A stretch of 64,000 nucleotides of DNA. Origin: Pseudomonas sp. LS1212 (GTDB lineage Bacteria; Pseudomonadota; Gammaproteobacteria; Pseudomonadales; Pseudomonadaceae). The notes under the pieces were generated by a model that was not told the origin of the DNA, did no database searches, and saw only the letters and a program-made list of their open reading frames with translations. The stretch covers positions 372,001-436,000 of the forward strand of contig NZ_CP102951.1 in the NCBI RefSeq assembly GCF_024741815.1. The letters are read 5' to 3'. Shown here one piece after another: positions 8,068-16,319 of the stretch; the stretch's first letter is position 1; each line of letters begins with the position of its first letter. Position numbers and translations under genes: made by a program.

Positions 8068-8923
8068 AGGATCCGCTGCTGGGAGCTGGTTGCGGATGCA
8101 TGACCGCGCGTCGGCGCTCTTGCTGGAGAAACTTCATGATGATCGGTGCGACGGCCTCGGCCCTGGTAATCAGGAACAAATGACCGTCGTCGATTATGTG
8201 TAGCTGGGCATTGGGAATCCGCCAGGCCAACAGACGCATATTGATCAAGGGAATCAGCGGGTCGTCGTCACCGGCCAGGACCAGCGTCGGCTGATGGATC
8301 TTGTGCAGCCAGTGAATGCTGGTCCAGCCCAGCCCCGCGAACAGCTGCCAGTAGTAGCCCAGTTTGCCGGATGAGCGAACCTTGGACGCATAGGCCAGGG
8401 CCAGGTCCGGATCGCGCCGAAAAGCACCGCCATAGATTTCCGGGGCGATACGGATCACGTGCGAGGGTTGCACGTAGCGCCGGGGGCTGGCCATCAACCA
8501 GAGGACCCTGGGTCTGCCGGGCACCATCACCGCACCGGCTGCCGTTGCCGCCAGCACCAGTTTCTTGCAGCGCTCGGGGAAGTCGTGGGCGAACTGTTGT
8601 GCCAACGCTCCACCCCAGGAGACGCCGATCACGTTGACCTGGCCATAGTCCAGGTAATCGAGCATGCGTGCGGTCAACTTCGCCAGGCCCGGAAAGCGGT
8701 AGGGGTGTCGGGGTGTCGAAGAACCACCGACGCCAGGGACGTCGAAGGCGATGACTTCCAGATCGGGGTCAAGGGCCTGGATGAAGGGGAACACCAGCTC
8801 CAGGTTGGCGCCGATGCCGTTGAAGATAAGCAAGGGCGTCAGGTGTGGCTTGCCTGGGCGGACCGCAGTGCGGATGGTCTGGCCACCCAGGTTTACGGTA
8901 CGAAAGATGAACGGTTGCGGCAT
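8066..8923 (-). CDS. phaZ: Intracellular PHA depolymerase PhaZ
   Basis: PhaZ releases 3-hydroxyalkanoic acids from stored medium-chain PHA. The 285-residue alpha/beta-hydrolase has the nucleophile elbow GVSWGG (Ser102), the acid in AGDDDPLIP (Asp221) and the histidine in DDGHLFL (His248). These are the same positions as the characterised P. putida enzyme. I chose the ATG at 8923 (MPQPFIFRTVNLGG); a longer frame to 9058 adds 45 atypical residues. AAGGG lies about 10 bases upstream. It is placed between the two synthases, so synthesis and mobilisation are transcribed together. Confidence 0.96.
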   Translation of the reverse strand: MPQPFIFRTVNLGGQTIRTAVRPGKPHLTPLLIFNGIGANLELVFPFIQALDPDLEVIAFDVPGVGGSSTPRHPYRFPGLAKLTARMLDYLDYGQVNVIGVSWGGALAQQFAHDFPERCKKLVLAATAAGAVMVPGRPRVLWLMASPRRYVQPSHVIRIAPEIYGGAFRRDPDLALAYASKVRSSGKLGYYWQLFAGLGWTSIHWLHKIHQPTLVLAGDDDPLIPLINMRLLAWRIPNAQLHIIDDGHLFLITRAEAVAPIIMKFLQQERRRAVMHPQPAPSSGS

Positions 8924-8949
8924 GCGCTGAACCCTTTGGGTTGAAACTG

Positions 8950-9054
8950 CCGGCCAGGCTTCCCTGCCTGACCGGGTTAATCGAGGCCAGGCCTCATGTA
9001 TGCGTGGTGCGCCTTGTCGCCAAAGAGCTGCCGCAGCCTGTGGCGAGGCTGCGG
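8950..9054 (-). other. Two hairpins in the phaC1-phaZ gap
   Basis: The 145-base gap after phaC1 holds a 9-bp perfect stem CCGCAGCCT / AGGCTGCGG (9031-9054) and, nearer phaZ, a second stem CCGGCCAGGC / GCCTGACCGG with one mismatch (8950-8975). Neither has a real U-run. They could be a weak terminator or an RNA-processing/stability structure that sets the synthase:depolymerase ratio. Confidence 0.45.
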
Positions 9055-9068
9055 TCACACGTTATCGA

Positions 9069-10748
9069 TCAACGCTCATGCACATAAGTGCCTGGAGCTG
9101 CCTCGCCGGCAGGGAAGTTTTTGTTGCCCAGGATGGTCGGCGCTTTCTTGAGCTTGCCGGAGCGCTCCGCTTGCCATGCCTGCCAGTGCAACCACCAGGA
9201 ATCGGTGTGCTTGTTGGAGTTCTCTTGCCATTCCTGCGCCTGCTCCGGCATCTCGCTGTTGGTCATATAGCGAGCTTTCGGGTTGCCGGGCGGGTTCAGA
9301 ATGCTCTGGATATGGCCGCTGTTGGAGAGTACGAATTCAACCTTGCCGCCAAACAGTTTGGCGGAGTTGTAGCAGGACTTCCATGGCGTGATGTGGTCGT
9401 TGGTGCCGGCCAGGCTGTAGATGTCACTGGTGACCTGCTTCAGGTCGATCGGCGTTCCGCACACTTCCAGTGCATCGGGCCGGGTCAGTGGGTTGGTTTT
9501 GAACATGTCGATCAGGTCGCCGTGAAACGCTGCCGGCAACCGTGTGGTGTCGTTGTTCCAGAACAGGATGTCGAAGGCCGGAGGCTGGTTGCCTAACAGG
9601 TAGTTGTTGACCCAGTAGTTCCAGATCAGGTCATTGGGACGCATCCAGGCGAAGACCTTGGCCATCTCGCTGCCTTCGAGCACGCCGGCCTGGTAGGAAT
9701 GGCGCTTGGCCGATTCCAGGGTCTGCTCGTCGACGAACAGGGCGACGTCGGAATCGAGGGTGGTGTCGAGCACGCTGACCAGCAGAGTCAGGGCATTGAC
9801 CTTCTTCTCGCCCAGCGCCGCATAGTGGCCGAGCAGGGCTGTGCAAGTGATGCCGCCCGAGCAGGCACCGAGCATGTTGACGTCCTTGCTGCCGGTGATG
9901 GCCGTCACCACGTCCACGGCTTCTTTCAGGGCGTCGATATAGGTCGAAAGGCCCCACTCGCGTTGGGCCTTGGTCGGGTTGCGCCAGCTGACGATAAAGG
10001 TCTGCACCTGGCTGCGCAGGCAAAAGCGCGCCAGGCTTTTATCCGGGCTCAGGTCGAAAACATAGAACTTGTTGATTTGCGGAGGCACTACCAGCAACGG
10101 GCGCTCATGGACCTGTTCGGTGGTAGGGCGGTACTGGATCAACTCCAGCACGTCGTTGCGAAACACCACCGAGCCTTCGCTGGTGCCCAGGCTCTTGCCG
10201 ACCTCGAAGGCGTCCATGTTGACCTGGCTTGGCATGCCGCCGTTGTTCACCAGGTCCTTGGCCAGATGGGAGAGGCCATCGAGCAGGCTCTTGCCACCGG
10301 TTTCGAAGAAGCGCTTGACCGCTGCGGGGTTGGCCGCGGTGTTGGTCGGCGACATGGCTTCAGTCATCAGGTTGATCACGAAGTGACCGCGATTGATGTC
10401 CTTGTCCGAGAGGTTGCTGGTTTCGATCCAGTCATGCAGTTCCTTGCGCCAGGCCAGGTATGTCTGCATGTAGCGGCGGTACAGTGGGTTCTGGCTCCAG
10501 GCCGGATCAAGGAAGCGACGATCGTCCCCCGCCGGTTGCAAGCCCGATTTACCAAAGAAGACGTTCTTCAGTTCGACCCCGAAGTGCGCAACGTGCTTGG
10601 CACTGTGCAGTGGTTGTTTGATGGCCTGACGCAGCACCATTCGAGCAGAAGTCAGCAAATCCTTACCACGCAAGCCAATGACCGGGTTCAAACCCAGGGT
10701 GTGTTCAGAGGCTTGACGCTGTAGCTCTTCGTTATTCTTGAAACTCAT
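9069..10748 (-). CDS. phaC1: Class II PHA synthase PhaC1
   Basis: PhaC1 is the main medium-chain-length PHA synthase. The 559-residue protein starts MSFKNNEELQRQASEHTLGLNP and has the lipase-like box GACSGG with Cys296, the catalytic Asp in TNDHITPW and the His in SNSGHIQS. The usual synthase features VPPQINKFYVFDLSP and WMRPNDLIWNYWVNNYLLG are present. It is the first gene of phaC1-Z-C2-D; its start is preceded by about 345 bases of non-coding DNA with a candidate sigma-54 promoter. It is a full-length, normal family member. Confidence 0.97.
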   Translation of the reverse strand: MSFKNNEELQRQASEHTLGLNPVIGLRGKDLLTSARMVLRQAIKQPLHSAKHVAHFGVELKNVFFGKSGLQPAGDDRRFLDPAWSQNPLYRRYMQTYLAWRKELHDWIETSNLSDKDINRGHFVINLMTEAMSPTNTAANPAAVKRFFETGGKSLLDGLSHLAKDLVNNGGMPSQVNMDAFEVGKSLGTSEGSVVFRNDVLELIQYRPTTEQVHERPLLVVPPQINKFYVFDLSPDKSLARFCLRSQVQTFIVSWRNPTKAQREWGLSTYIDALKEAVDVVTAITGSKDVNMLGACSGGITCTALLGHYAALGEKKVNALTLLVSVLDTTLDSDVALFVDEQTLESAKRHSYQAGVLEGSEMAKVFAWMRPNDLIWNYWVNNYLLGNQPPAFDILFWNNDTTRLPAAFHGDLIDMFKTNPLTRPDALEVCGTPIDLKQVTSDIYSLAGTNDHITPWKSCYNSAKLFGGKVEFVLSNSGHIQSILNPPGNPKARYMTNSEMPEQAQEWQENSNKHTDSWWLHWQAWQAERSGKLKKAPTILGNKNFPAGEAAPGTYVHER

Positions 10749-10960
10749 CTACGACGCTCCGTTGTCCTGAGACGAGTACCGGGTAGGGCTGTCGAGTGCC
10801 GCAGACAATTGCCCGGTACTGTCGCTCGGGTGACCAGTGATAACGAACCATGTGTTCTCTGGCCGAATGAAAACGACTGCGAGCCTGCGGGTAGCTGTGC
10901 GTGTGAAGACAACCTGCTTTCGCTCGCGACGTCCACATCTGGCCAGGACCTGCATAATCC

Positions 10961-10979
10961 GATGCAGGGAACTTGCCAG
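10961..10979 (-). promoter_or_regulatory. Candidate sigma-54 promoter of phaC1 (in a 346-base gap)
   Basis: On the minus strand the sequence reads CTGGCAAG-TTCC-CTGCAT. The invariant GG (-24) and GC (-12) have the exact sigma-54 spacing, with two departures from TGGCACG-N4-TTGC. The predicted start is about 200 bases upstream of phaC1. Sigma-54 control of pha genes is reported for some pseudomonads; sigma-70 promoters are also known. The rest of the gap 10749-11094 shows no credible gene: short frames there lack a ribosome-binding site. Confidence 0.45.
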
Positions 10980-11094
10980 ATTCATTGGTTACCCGACTTT
11001 GTGGAAAATCGCAAGCGAGCCATTGAATGGCAGCTGCCAGGGCATTCAAGCAGATAGAATTAGAAAATGCGCTCTAAACGGCGAGGCTACAGGC

Positions 11095-11487
11095 CTAGAG
11101 CATCAGTTTGACGATGGATACGGCAGGATCGCGGGATTTTCCGGCACTTTTCAACTCATCGAGATAGTCTGCCCAGAGTTGCTCCTGGCGGACGGCGAGC
11201 TGATACAGATAGTCCCAGGTGAACAGGCCGCTGTCGTGACCGTCGTCGAAGGTCAGTTTGAGTGCGTACTGGCCGGCCGGCTCGATCTTGCTCAGGCCAA
11301 CGCCAAGCTTGCCGTATTGCAGGATAGGTTTGCCGTGGCCCTGGACCTCGGCGGAAGGGGAGTGCACCCGCAGGAATTCGGCGGGCAAGTGATACACCTC
11401 GTCCGGCCCGTATTTGAGGGTCAGGGTTTTCGAGGCCTTGTGCAGTTCGATGGCGCTGGGCAATCGATTGTTGGCGGATGCGGTCAT
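11095..11487 (-). CDS. DUF971 family protein
   Basis: This is a 130-residue protein of the DUF971 family, which resembles the N-terminal domain of gamma-butyrobetaine hydroxylase and is usually found beside hslVU in gamma-proteobacteria. It begins MTASANNRLPSAIELHKASKTL. The family motif is YGPDEVYHLPAEFLRVHSPSAEVQGHG, then FDDGHDSGLFTWDYLYQL. A hairpin CAGGGCCG / CGGCCCTG (11494-11513) lies just before its start, after the hslU stop. Function is unknown; I can only say that it belongs to the hslVU transcript. Confidence 0.88.
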   Translation of the reverse strand: MTASANNRLPSAIELHKASKTLTLKYGPDEVYHLPAEFLRVHSPSAEVQGHGKPILQYGKLGVGLSKIEPAGQYALKLTFDDGHDSGLFTWDYLYQLAVRQEQLWADYLDELKSAGKSRDPAVSIVKLML

Positions 11488-11530
11488 GAGCTTCAGGGCC
11501 GCGAACGGCCCTGCCGGTAATGGATGAGAC

Positions 11531-12868
11531 CTACAGAATATAACGAGACAGGTCTTCGTTCTGTGCCAATTCACCCAGGTGGCTGTTGACGTAGTTCGCG
11601 TCGATGCGGATCGGCTCTTCATTATGGGCGCTGGCCAGGTCCCCGGCACTGAACGACACCTCTTCGAGCAGGCGCTCGAGCAGGGTGTGCAGGCGACGGG
11701 CGCCGATGTTCTCGGTCTTCTCGTTGACCTGCCAGGCGATCTCGGCCAGGCGCTTGATGCCATCGGGCAAGAACTCGATGTTCAGGCCTTCGGTCTTCAG
11801 CAGCTCGCGATATTGCTCGGTCAATGATGCGTGCGGCTCGCTGAGAATACGCTCGAAGTCTTCCGGGGTCAGGGCCTTGAGTTCGACGCGGATTGGCAGG
11901 CGACCTTGCAGCTCGGGTACCAGATCGCTTGGCTTGCTCAGGTGGAACGCACCGGAGGCGATGAACAGGATGTGGTCGGTCTTGACCATGCCCAGCTTGG
12001 TGTTGACCGTGCAGCCTTCGATCAGCGGCAGCAAATCGCGCTGTACGCCCTCGCGAGACACGTCTACGCCGCCGGAGTTGCCGCGTTTGGCGACCTTGTC
12101 GATTTCGTCGATGAACACAATGCCGTGCTGTTCGACCGCTTCCAGCGCATTGGCCTTGAGCTCTTCTTCATTGACCAGGCGACCGGCTTCTTCGTCACGA
12201 ACCAGTTTGAGTGCTTCCTTGACCTTCAGCTTGCGGCTCTTGCGCTTGCCCTTGCCCATATTGGCGAAGAGGCTTTGCAGCTGGTTGGTCATTTCTTCCA
12301 TGCCAGGCGGCGCTGAGATGTCGACGCCAATCGACTCGGCGACTTCGATCTCGATTTCCTTGTCATCCAGCTGGCCTTCGCGCAGGCGCTTGCGGAACAG
12401 CTGGCGAGTGTTGGAGTCCTGGCTCTGCACCTGATCTTCATTGAAGCCGGTGCGTGCCGGCGGCAGGAGAGCATCGAGGATGCGGTCTTCGGCGGCATCT
12501 TCGGCACGGTGGCGAACCTTGATCATTTCCTGCTCGCGCAACAGCTTGATCGCCGCATCGGCCAGGTCGCGAATAATCGAATCCACGTCACGACCGACAT
12601 AACCGACTTCGGTGAACTTGGTCGCTTCGACCTTGATAAAGGGCGCATTGGCCAGTTTGGCCAGGCGTCGGGCGATTTCGGTCTTGCCGACGCCGGTCGG
12701 GCCGATCATTAGAATGTTCTTGGGCGTGACTTCTACGCGCAGCTCTTGCGGCAACTGCATGCGCCGCCAGCGGTTGCGCAGGGCAATGGCAACGGCGCGC
12801 TTGGCGTCGTCCTGGCCAATGATATGGCGATTGAGTTCGTGGACGATTTCGCGGGGGGTCATGGGCAT
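11531..12868 (-). CDS. hslU: ATP-dependent protease ATPase subunit HslU
   Basis: HslU (ClpY) is the hexameric AAA+ unfoldase that feeds substrates to the HslV peptidase. The 445-residue protein shows the N-terminal signature MTPREIVHELNRHIIGQDDAKRAV, Walker A GPTGVGKT (about 56-63), the gated pore loop GYVGRDVD, the intermediate I-domain, Walker B IVFIDEIDKV, and the C-terminal ENIGARRLHTLLERLLEEVSF tail ending in ...DLSRYIL, which inserts into HslV. It lies 75 bases downstream of hslV. Confidence 0.97.
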   Translation of the reverse strand: MPMTPREIVHELNRHIIGQDDAKRAVAIALRNRWRRMQLPQELRVEVTPKNILMIGPTGVGKTEIARRLAKLANAPFIKVEATKFTEVGYVGRDVDSIIRDLADAAIKLLREQEMIKVRHRAEDAAEDRILDALLPPARTGFNEDQVQSQDSNTRQLFRKRLREGQLDDKEIEIEVAESIGVDISAPPGMEEMTNQLQSLFANMGKGKRKSRKLKVKEALKLVRDEEAGRLVNEEELKANALEAVEQHGIVFIDEIDKVAKRGNSGGVDVSREGVQRDLLPLIEGCTVNTKLGMVKTDHILFIASGAFHLSKPSDLVPELQGRLPIRVELKALTPEDFERILSEPHASLTEQYRELLKTEGLNIEFLPDGIKRLAEIAWQVNEKTENIGARRLHTLLERLLEEVSFSAGDLASAHNEEPIRIDANYVNSHLGELAQNEDLSRYIL

Positions 12869-12943
12869 GATATGTGGAAGTCCTCTAGCAAGAATAAAAG
12901 CGTGGGAAAGCCCGGTGCTTGTACCGGGTGCCAGAACAGCTCG

Positions 12944-13474
12944 TTATTCCGCGAGGTCCTGCTCCTCGATAGTGATGTTGTGGTTGGTGAACACGCAGAT
13001 ATCACCGGCGATACCCAGTGCGGTTTCGGTGATTTCGCGGGCCGACAGGTCGGTCTTCATCAGTAGGGCACGGGCAGCAGCCTGGGCGAAGGCGCCACCG
13101 GAACCCATGGCGATCAGGCCGTCTTCGGGTTCAACCACATCGCCGTTTCCGGTGATGATCAGCGAAGCGTCCTTGTTGGCTACGGCCAGCATGGCTTCCA
13201 GACGGCTCAGGGTGCGGTCGGTGCGCCACTCCTTGGCCAGTTCCACGGCCGCCCGCACGAGGTGGCCCTGATGTTTTTCAAGTTGCCCTTCGAAGCGTTC
13301 GAACAGGGTGAAAGCGTCGGCGGTGGCACCGGCGAAGCCGGCGATGACCTGGCCGTGGTACAGGCGGCGCACTTTCTTGGCGTTGCCTTTCATCACGGTA
13401 TTACCGAGGGAAACCTGGCCGTCGCCGCCCATGACGACTTTGCCGTGGCGGCGGACTGAAACGATGGTGGTCAA
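12944..13474 (-). CDS. hslV: HslV peptidase subunit (TTG start)
   Basis: HslV (ClpQ) is the proteasome-like threonine peptidase of the HslVU complex. The mature protein begins TTIVSVRRHGKVVMGGDGQVSLGN, with the N-terminal threonine as nucleophile after removal of the initiator Met. No ATG gives this N-terminus. The only fitting codon is TTG at 13474, with GGAG about 10 bases upstream, giving 176 residues as in other pseudomonads. Upstream in-frame residues to 13645 are unrelated. It is first in the hslV-hslU-DUF971 operon. Confidence 0.95.
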   Translation of the reverse strand: MTTIVSVRRHGKVVMGGDGQVSLGNTVMKGNAKKVRRLYHGQVIAGFAGATADAFTLFERFEGQLEKHQGHLVRAAVELAKEWRTDRTLSRLEAMLAVANKDASLIITGNGDVVEPEDGLIAMGSGGAFAQAAARALLMKTDLSAREITETALGIAGDICVFTNHNITIEEQDLAE

Positions 13475-13587
13475 GGGAGAGTCTCCACGCAGGGGGGCGA
13501 AAATGCCTGATGGAAACTCATATGGGGGTGGTGCGCGGTATTTCAACCGTGGGAGACGAGTGGTGGGGCTTTTGCGACCGCTGTGCG

Positions 13588-13686
13588 GTCGATCGCGGGC
13601 AAGCCCGCTCCCACAATTTTGTGTGAACCCATTATCAATGGGCACAATTTGAACCCTGTGGGAGCTGGCTTGCCAGCGATAGGGTC
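13588..13686. repeat. REP pair, one arm of each core type
   Basis: The left unit (about 13588-13614) has GATCGCGGGCAAGCCCGCTC and CCACA. The right unit (about 13656-13686) has TGTGGGAGCTGGCTTGCCAG and CGATAGGG in opposite orientation. The two cores (GCGGGC...GCCCGC and GCTGGC...GCCAGC) differ, so this is a mixed pair. It lies between the hslV promoter side and the SPOR gene's 3' end. Confidence 0.8.
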
Positions 13687-13690
13687 GCCG

Positions 13691-14380
13691 CTACTGCCGC
13701 GTCTGCCGCTGCTGCAACAACAAATTACTGAACCCGCTACCCGCCAACTGCTTCTGCGCCGTGGTCAGCTGTTGGCGGTTGCTGAACGGTCCGACCAACA
13801 CCCGATACCAGGTTTCTTCGCGCACGGTGCCGGACTCCACCTGGACCGCCTGTCCGAGCAGGATGATCTGTGCGCGGACCTTGTCGGCGTCGGTCTGCTT
13901 GCGGAACGAACCGGCCTGCAGGAAGAACTGCGTGGTGGCTGCCGGCTTGATCACCGGTGGCGCCGGTGGCGGCGTCAGCCCGCTCAAGGCCGCCTGGGCC
14001 CGTGCGGTGTCGATCTTGGCCGCTTCAGCCGGGGTCACCGGCGCCTGTGCCGGGACCGGCGGGGTTTTCTCAGGTACGGCCTCGGGCGGCACGATGACTT
14101 CCGATTCCGGCAGCAGGGTATAGAAGTCGTACTTCGGCTTCACCGGTTGCTGGGGGCTCGGCGCGGTCTTGTTGGCCTCGGCAATCTTCTCGGCCTTCTG
14201 CTGCTCGATCTTGACCCGCTTGATGTCGTCGCCACCGGGCTCGAGTTTCATCAGAAACACTATAAAGGCGCCAACCGTGAGGCCGATCGCCATCCACAAC
14301 CATCCGGGAATGGGTTGCTTTGCAGGAGCTTGATAGCGGCTGGCACCACGTTTTGGCGCGGGTTTTTTCTTGGCAGCCAA
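13691..14380 (-). CDS. FtsN-like SPOR-domain protein
   Basis: This is a 229-residue single-pass inner-membrane protein. It has a short basic cytoplasmic N-terminus (MAAKKKPAPKRGASRYQ), one membrane helix (about residues 26-44, WLWMAIGLTVGAFIVFLMKL), a Pro/Ala-rich periplasmic linker and a C-terminal SPOR domain (QFFLQAGSFRKQTDADKVRAQI...RVLVGPFSNRQQLTTAQ). SPOR domains bind denuded peptidoglycan at the septum, and this architecture is that of FtsN. It starts one base after argS ends, the usual priA-argS-SPOR order. I am unsure only whether it is the functional FtsN. Confidence 0.88.
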   Translation of the reverse strand: MAAKKKPAPKRGASRYQAPAKQPIPGWLWMAIGLTVGAFIVFLMKLEPGGDDIKRVKIEQQKAEKIAEANKTAPSPQQPVKPKYDFYTLLPESEVIVPPEAVPEKTPPVPAQAPVTPAEAAKIDTARAQAALSGLTPPPAPPVIKPAATTQFFLQAGSFRKQTDADKVRAQIILLGQAVQVESGTVREETWYRVLVGPFSNRQQLTTAQKQLAGSGFSNLLLQQRQTRQ

Positions 14381-14381
14381 C

Positions 14382-16118
14382 TTACATGCGCTCCAGGGTT
14401 TCCAGGCCCAACAATTCCAGGCCTTGCTTCAGGGTGCGACCGGTCAGGGCTGCCAGGCGCAGTCGGCTCTGTTGTTGCTCGGGGCTGTCGGCACCGAGGA
14501 TCGGGCAGTTCTCGTAGAAGCTGGAGAACAGGCCGGCGACATCATACAGATAGGTACACAGCGTATGCGGCGTGCCCTTTTCGGCGACGTTGTTCAGTAC
14601 TTCGCCAAATTGGGCCAGGCGGGCAGCCAGGTCTTGCTCTTGCGGCGCCTGCAGCGAGATCTGGCCCTCGACTTCGTTGAGGTCCTTGCTCAGCTTGCGG
14701 AACACGCCGGCCACGCGGGTGTAGGCGTACAGCAGGTAGGGCGCGGTGTTGCCTTCGAAGTTGAGCATCAGGTCGAAGTTGAAGCTGTAGTCACTGGTAC
14801 GATGCTTGGACAGGTCGGCGTATTTCACCGCGCCGATCCCGACCACCCTGGCAATGTTGCGCAGGTCGTCTTCGGCCAGCTCCGGGTTCTTTTCCTTGAC
14901 CAGGGTATAGGCGCGTTCCTGCGCTTCGTTGAGCAGGTCGATCAGTTTCACGGTGCCGCCGTCACGGGTCTTGAACGGACGGCCATCGGCGCCGTTCATG
15001 GTGCCGAAGCCCATGTGCTCCATGGTCATGCCGTTGGTGACGAAGCCGGCGCGACGGGCGACCTCGAACACCTGCTGGAAGTGCAGGGCCTGGCGCTGAT
15101 CGACGAAATACAGGGCGCGATCGGCCTTGAGCAAGTTGCTGCGGTAGCGGATGGCGGCCAGGTCGGTGGTGGCGTACAGGTAGCCGCCATCGGCCTTCTG
15201 TACGATGACCGGCAATGGGGTGCCTTCGGCGGTCTTGAACTCTTCGAGGAACACGCATTGGGCGCCATTGCTTTCCACCAGCAGGCCCTTGGCCTTGAGG
15301 TCGCTGACGACGTTGGCCAGGTCATCGTTGTAGGCGCTTTCGCCTTTGACGTCGGCCGGGGTCAGTTTGACGTTCAGACGCTCGTAGGTCTTCTGGCAGT
15401 GCGACAGGGAAATTTCGTTGAAGCGTTTCCACAGGGTCAGGCATTCCGGGTCGCCGGCTTGCAGCTTCACGACCAGTCCACGGGCCCGGTCGGCGAACTC
15501 TTCGGACTCGTCGAAGCGCTGTTTGGCCGCGCGGTAGAAGTTCTCGAGATCCGACAGCTCGTCGCTGGTAGCCGGTTTTTCCTGCAGGTATGCCAGCAGC
15601 ATGCCGAACTGGGTACCCCAGTCGCCCACGTGGTTCTGGCGGATCACGGTATCACCGAGAGACTCCAGGACCCGCGCCACGCCGTCACCGATGATGGTGG
15701 AGCGCAGGTGGCCGACGTGCATTTCCTTGGCCAGGTTGGGGGCCGACAGGTCGACGACGACCCGTTCTGGCGCGCCAGTCTTGCTCACGCCCAGTTTCGG
15801 ATCGGCCAGGGCCGCATCCAGCCGGCCAGCCAGGGCCTGGGTATTCTGGAAGAAATTGAGGAAGCCTGGGCCTGCGATTTCCGTTTTGCTGATTTGCTCG
15901 TCGGCCGGCAACGCGGCAATGATTTTCTCTGCCAGGTCGCGTGGTTTCATGCCGGCAGGCTTGGCCAGCATCATCGCGATATTGCTGGCAAAATCGCCAT
16001 GGGTCTTGTCCCGGGCGTTTTCCACCTGGATCGCCGGCGTCAAGCCTTCAGGCAACACACCTTCGTTGACGAGTTGGGTGAGGGCTTGTTGGATCAGCTG
16101 GCGAATGGTGTCTTTCAT
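14382..16118 (-). CDS. argS: Arginyl-tRNA synthetase
   Basis: ArgS charges tRNA-Arg with arginine. The 578-residue class I enzyme begins MKDTIRQLIQQALTQLVNEGVLPEG with the ArgRS-specific N-terminal domain. The HIGH-type motif is MHVGHLRSTIIGD, and the DALR anticodon-binding domain is C-terminal (YLYDVAGLFSSFYENCPIL...LKQGLELLGLETLERM). The frame is intact and of standard length. It precedes the FtsN-like gene with a one-base gap and is preceded by a REP pair. Confidence 0.97.
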   Translation of the reverse strand: MKDTIRQLIQQALTQLVNEGVLPEGLTPAIQVENARDKTHGDFASNIAMMLAKPAGMKPRDLAEKIIAALPADEQISKTEIAGPGFLNFFQNTQALAGRLDAALADPKLGVSKTGAPERVVVDLSAPNLAKEMHVGHLRSTIIGDGVARVLESLGDTVIRQNHVGDWGTQFGMLLAYLQEKPATSDELSDLENFYRAAKQRFDESEEFADRARGLVVKLQAGDPECLTLWKRFNEISLSHCQKTYERLNVKLTPADVKGESAYNDDLANVVSDLKAKGLLVESNGAQCVFLEEFKTAEGTPLPVIVQKADGGYLYATTDLAAIRYRSNLLKADRALYFVDQRQALHFQQVFEVARRAGFVTNGMTMEHMGFGTMNGADGRPFKTRDGGTVKLIDLLNEAQERAYTLVKEKNPELAEDDLRNIARVVGIGAVKYADLSKHRTSDYSFNFDLMLNFEGNTAPYLLYAYTRVAGVFRKLSKDLNEVEGQISLQAPQEQDLAARLAQFGEVLNNVAEKGTPHTLCTYLYDVAGLFSSFYENCPILGADSPEQQQSRLRLAALTGRTLKQGLELLGLETLERM

Positions 16119-16225
16119 GGTCTTCTCTTCGACCGCAAGCGCGGCAGCGCTTCGATGCGCAGGTGGAAAAACTGGGCATTATCCGTTGCGTGGGCTGGCT
16201 TGCCAACCTTCTGTGTTGTCCATTC

Positions 16226-16302
16226 GGGCCTCATCGCGGGCAAGCCCGCTCCTACAAGGGCTGCGTTGATCTTGTAGGAGCGGGCTTGCCCGCGATAGGG
16301 CC
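16226..16302. repeat. REP pair (GCGGGCAAGCCCGC-type)
   Basis: Inverted units at 16226-16258 and 16271-16302 share the core GCGGGCAAGCCCGCTCCTAC and its complement, separated by 12 bases. This occupies most of the 200-base gap between priA and argS (16119-16319), which otherwise shows no gene. Confidence 0.87.
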
Positions 16303-16319
16303 TGACAGCAAAGCATACT

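Noticed and set aside
10732..11057. Several 60-105 codon frames upstream of phaC1
   Set aside because: Different frames on both strands, no Shine-Dalgarno sequence, no coherent protein; the region fits a promoter leader better.
14370..16277. 635-codon open frame opposite argS
   Set aside because: It mirrors the coding frame of argS in high-GC DNA; no start context, no family similarity, and argS is certain.
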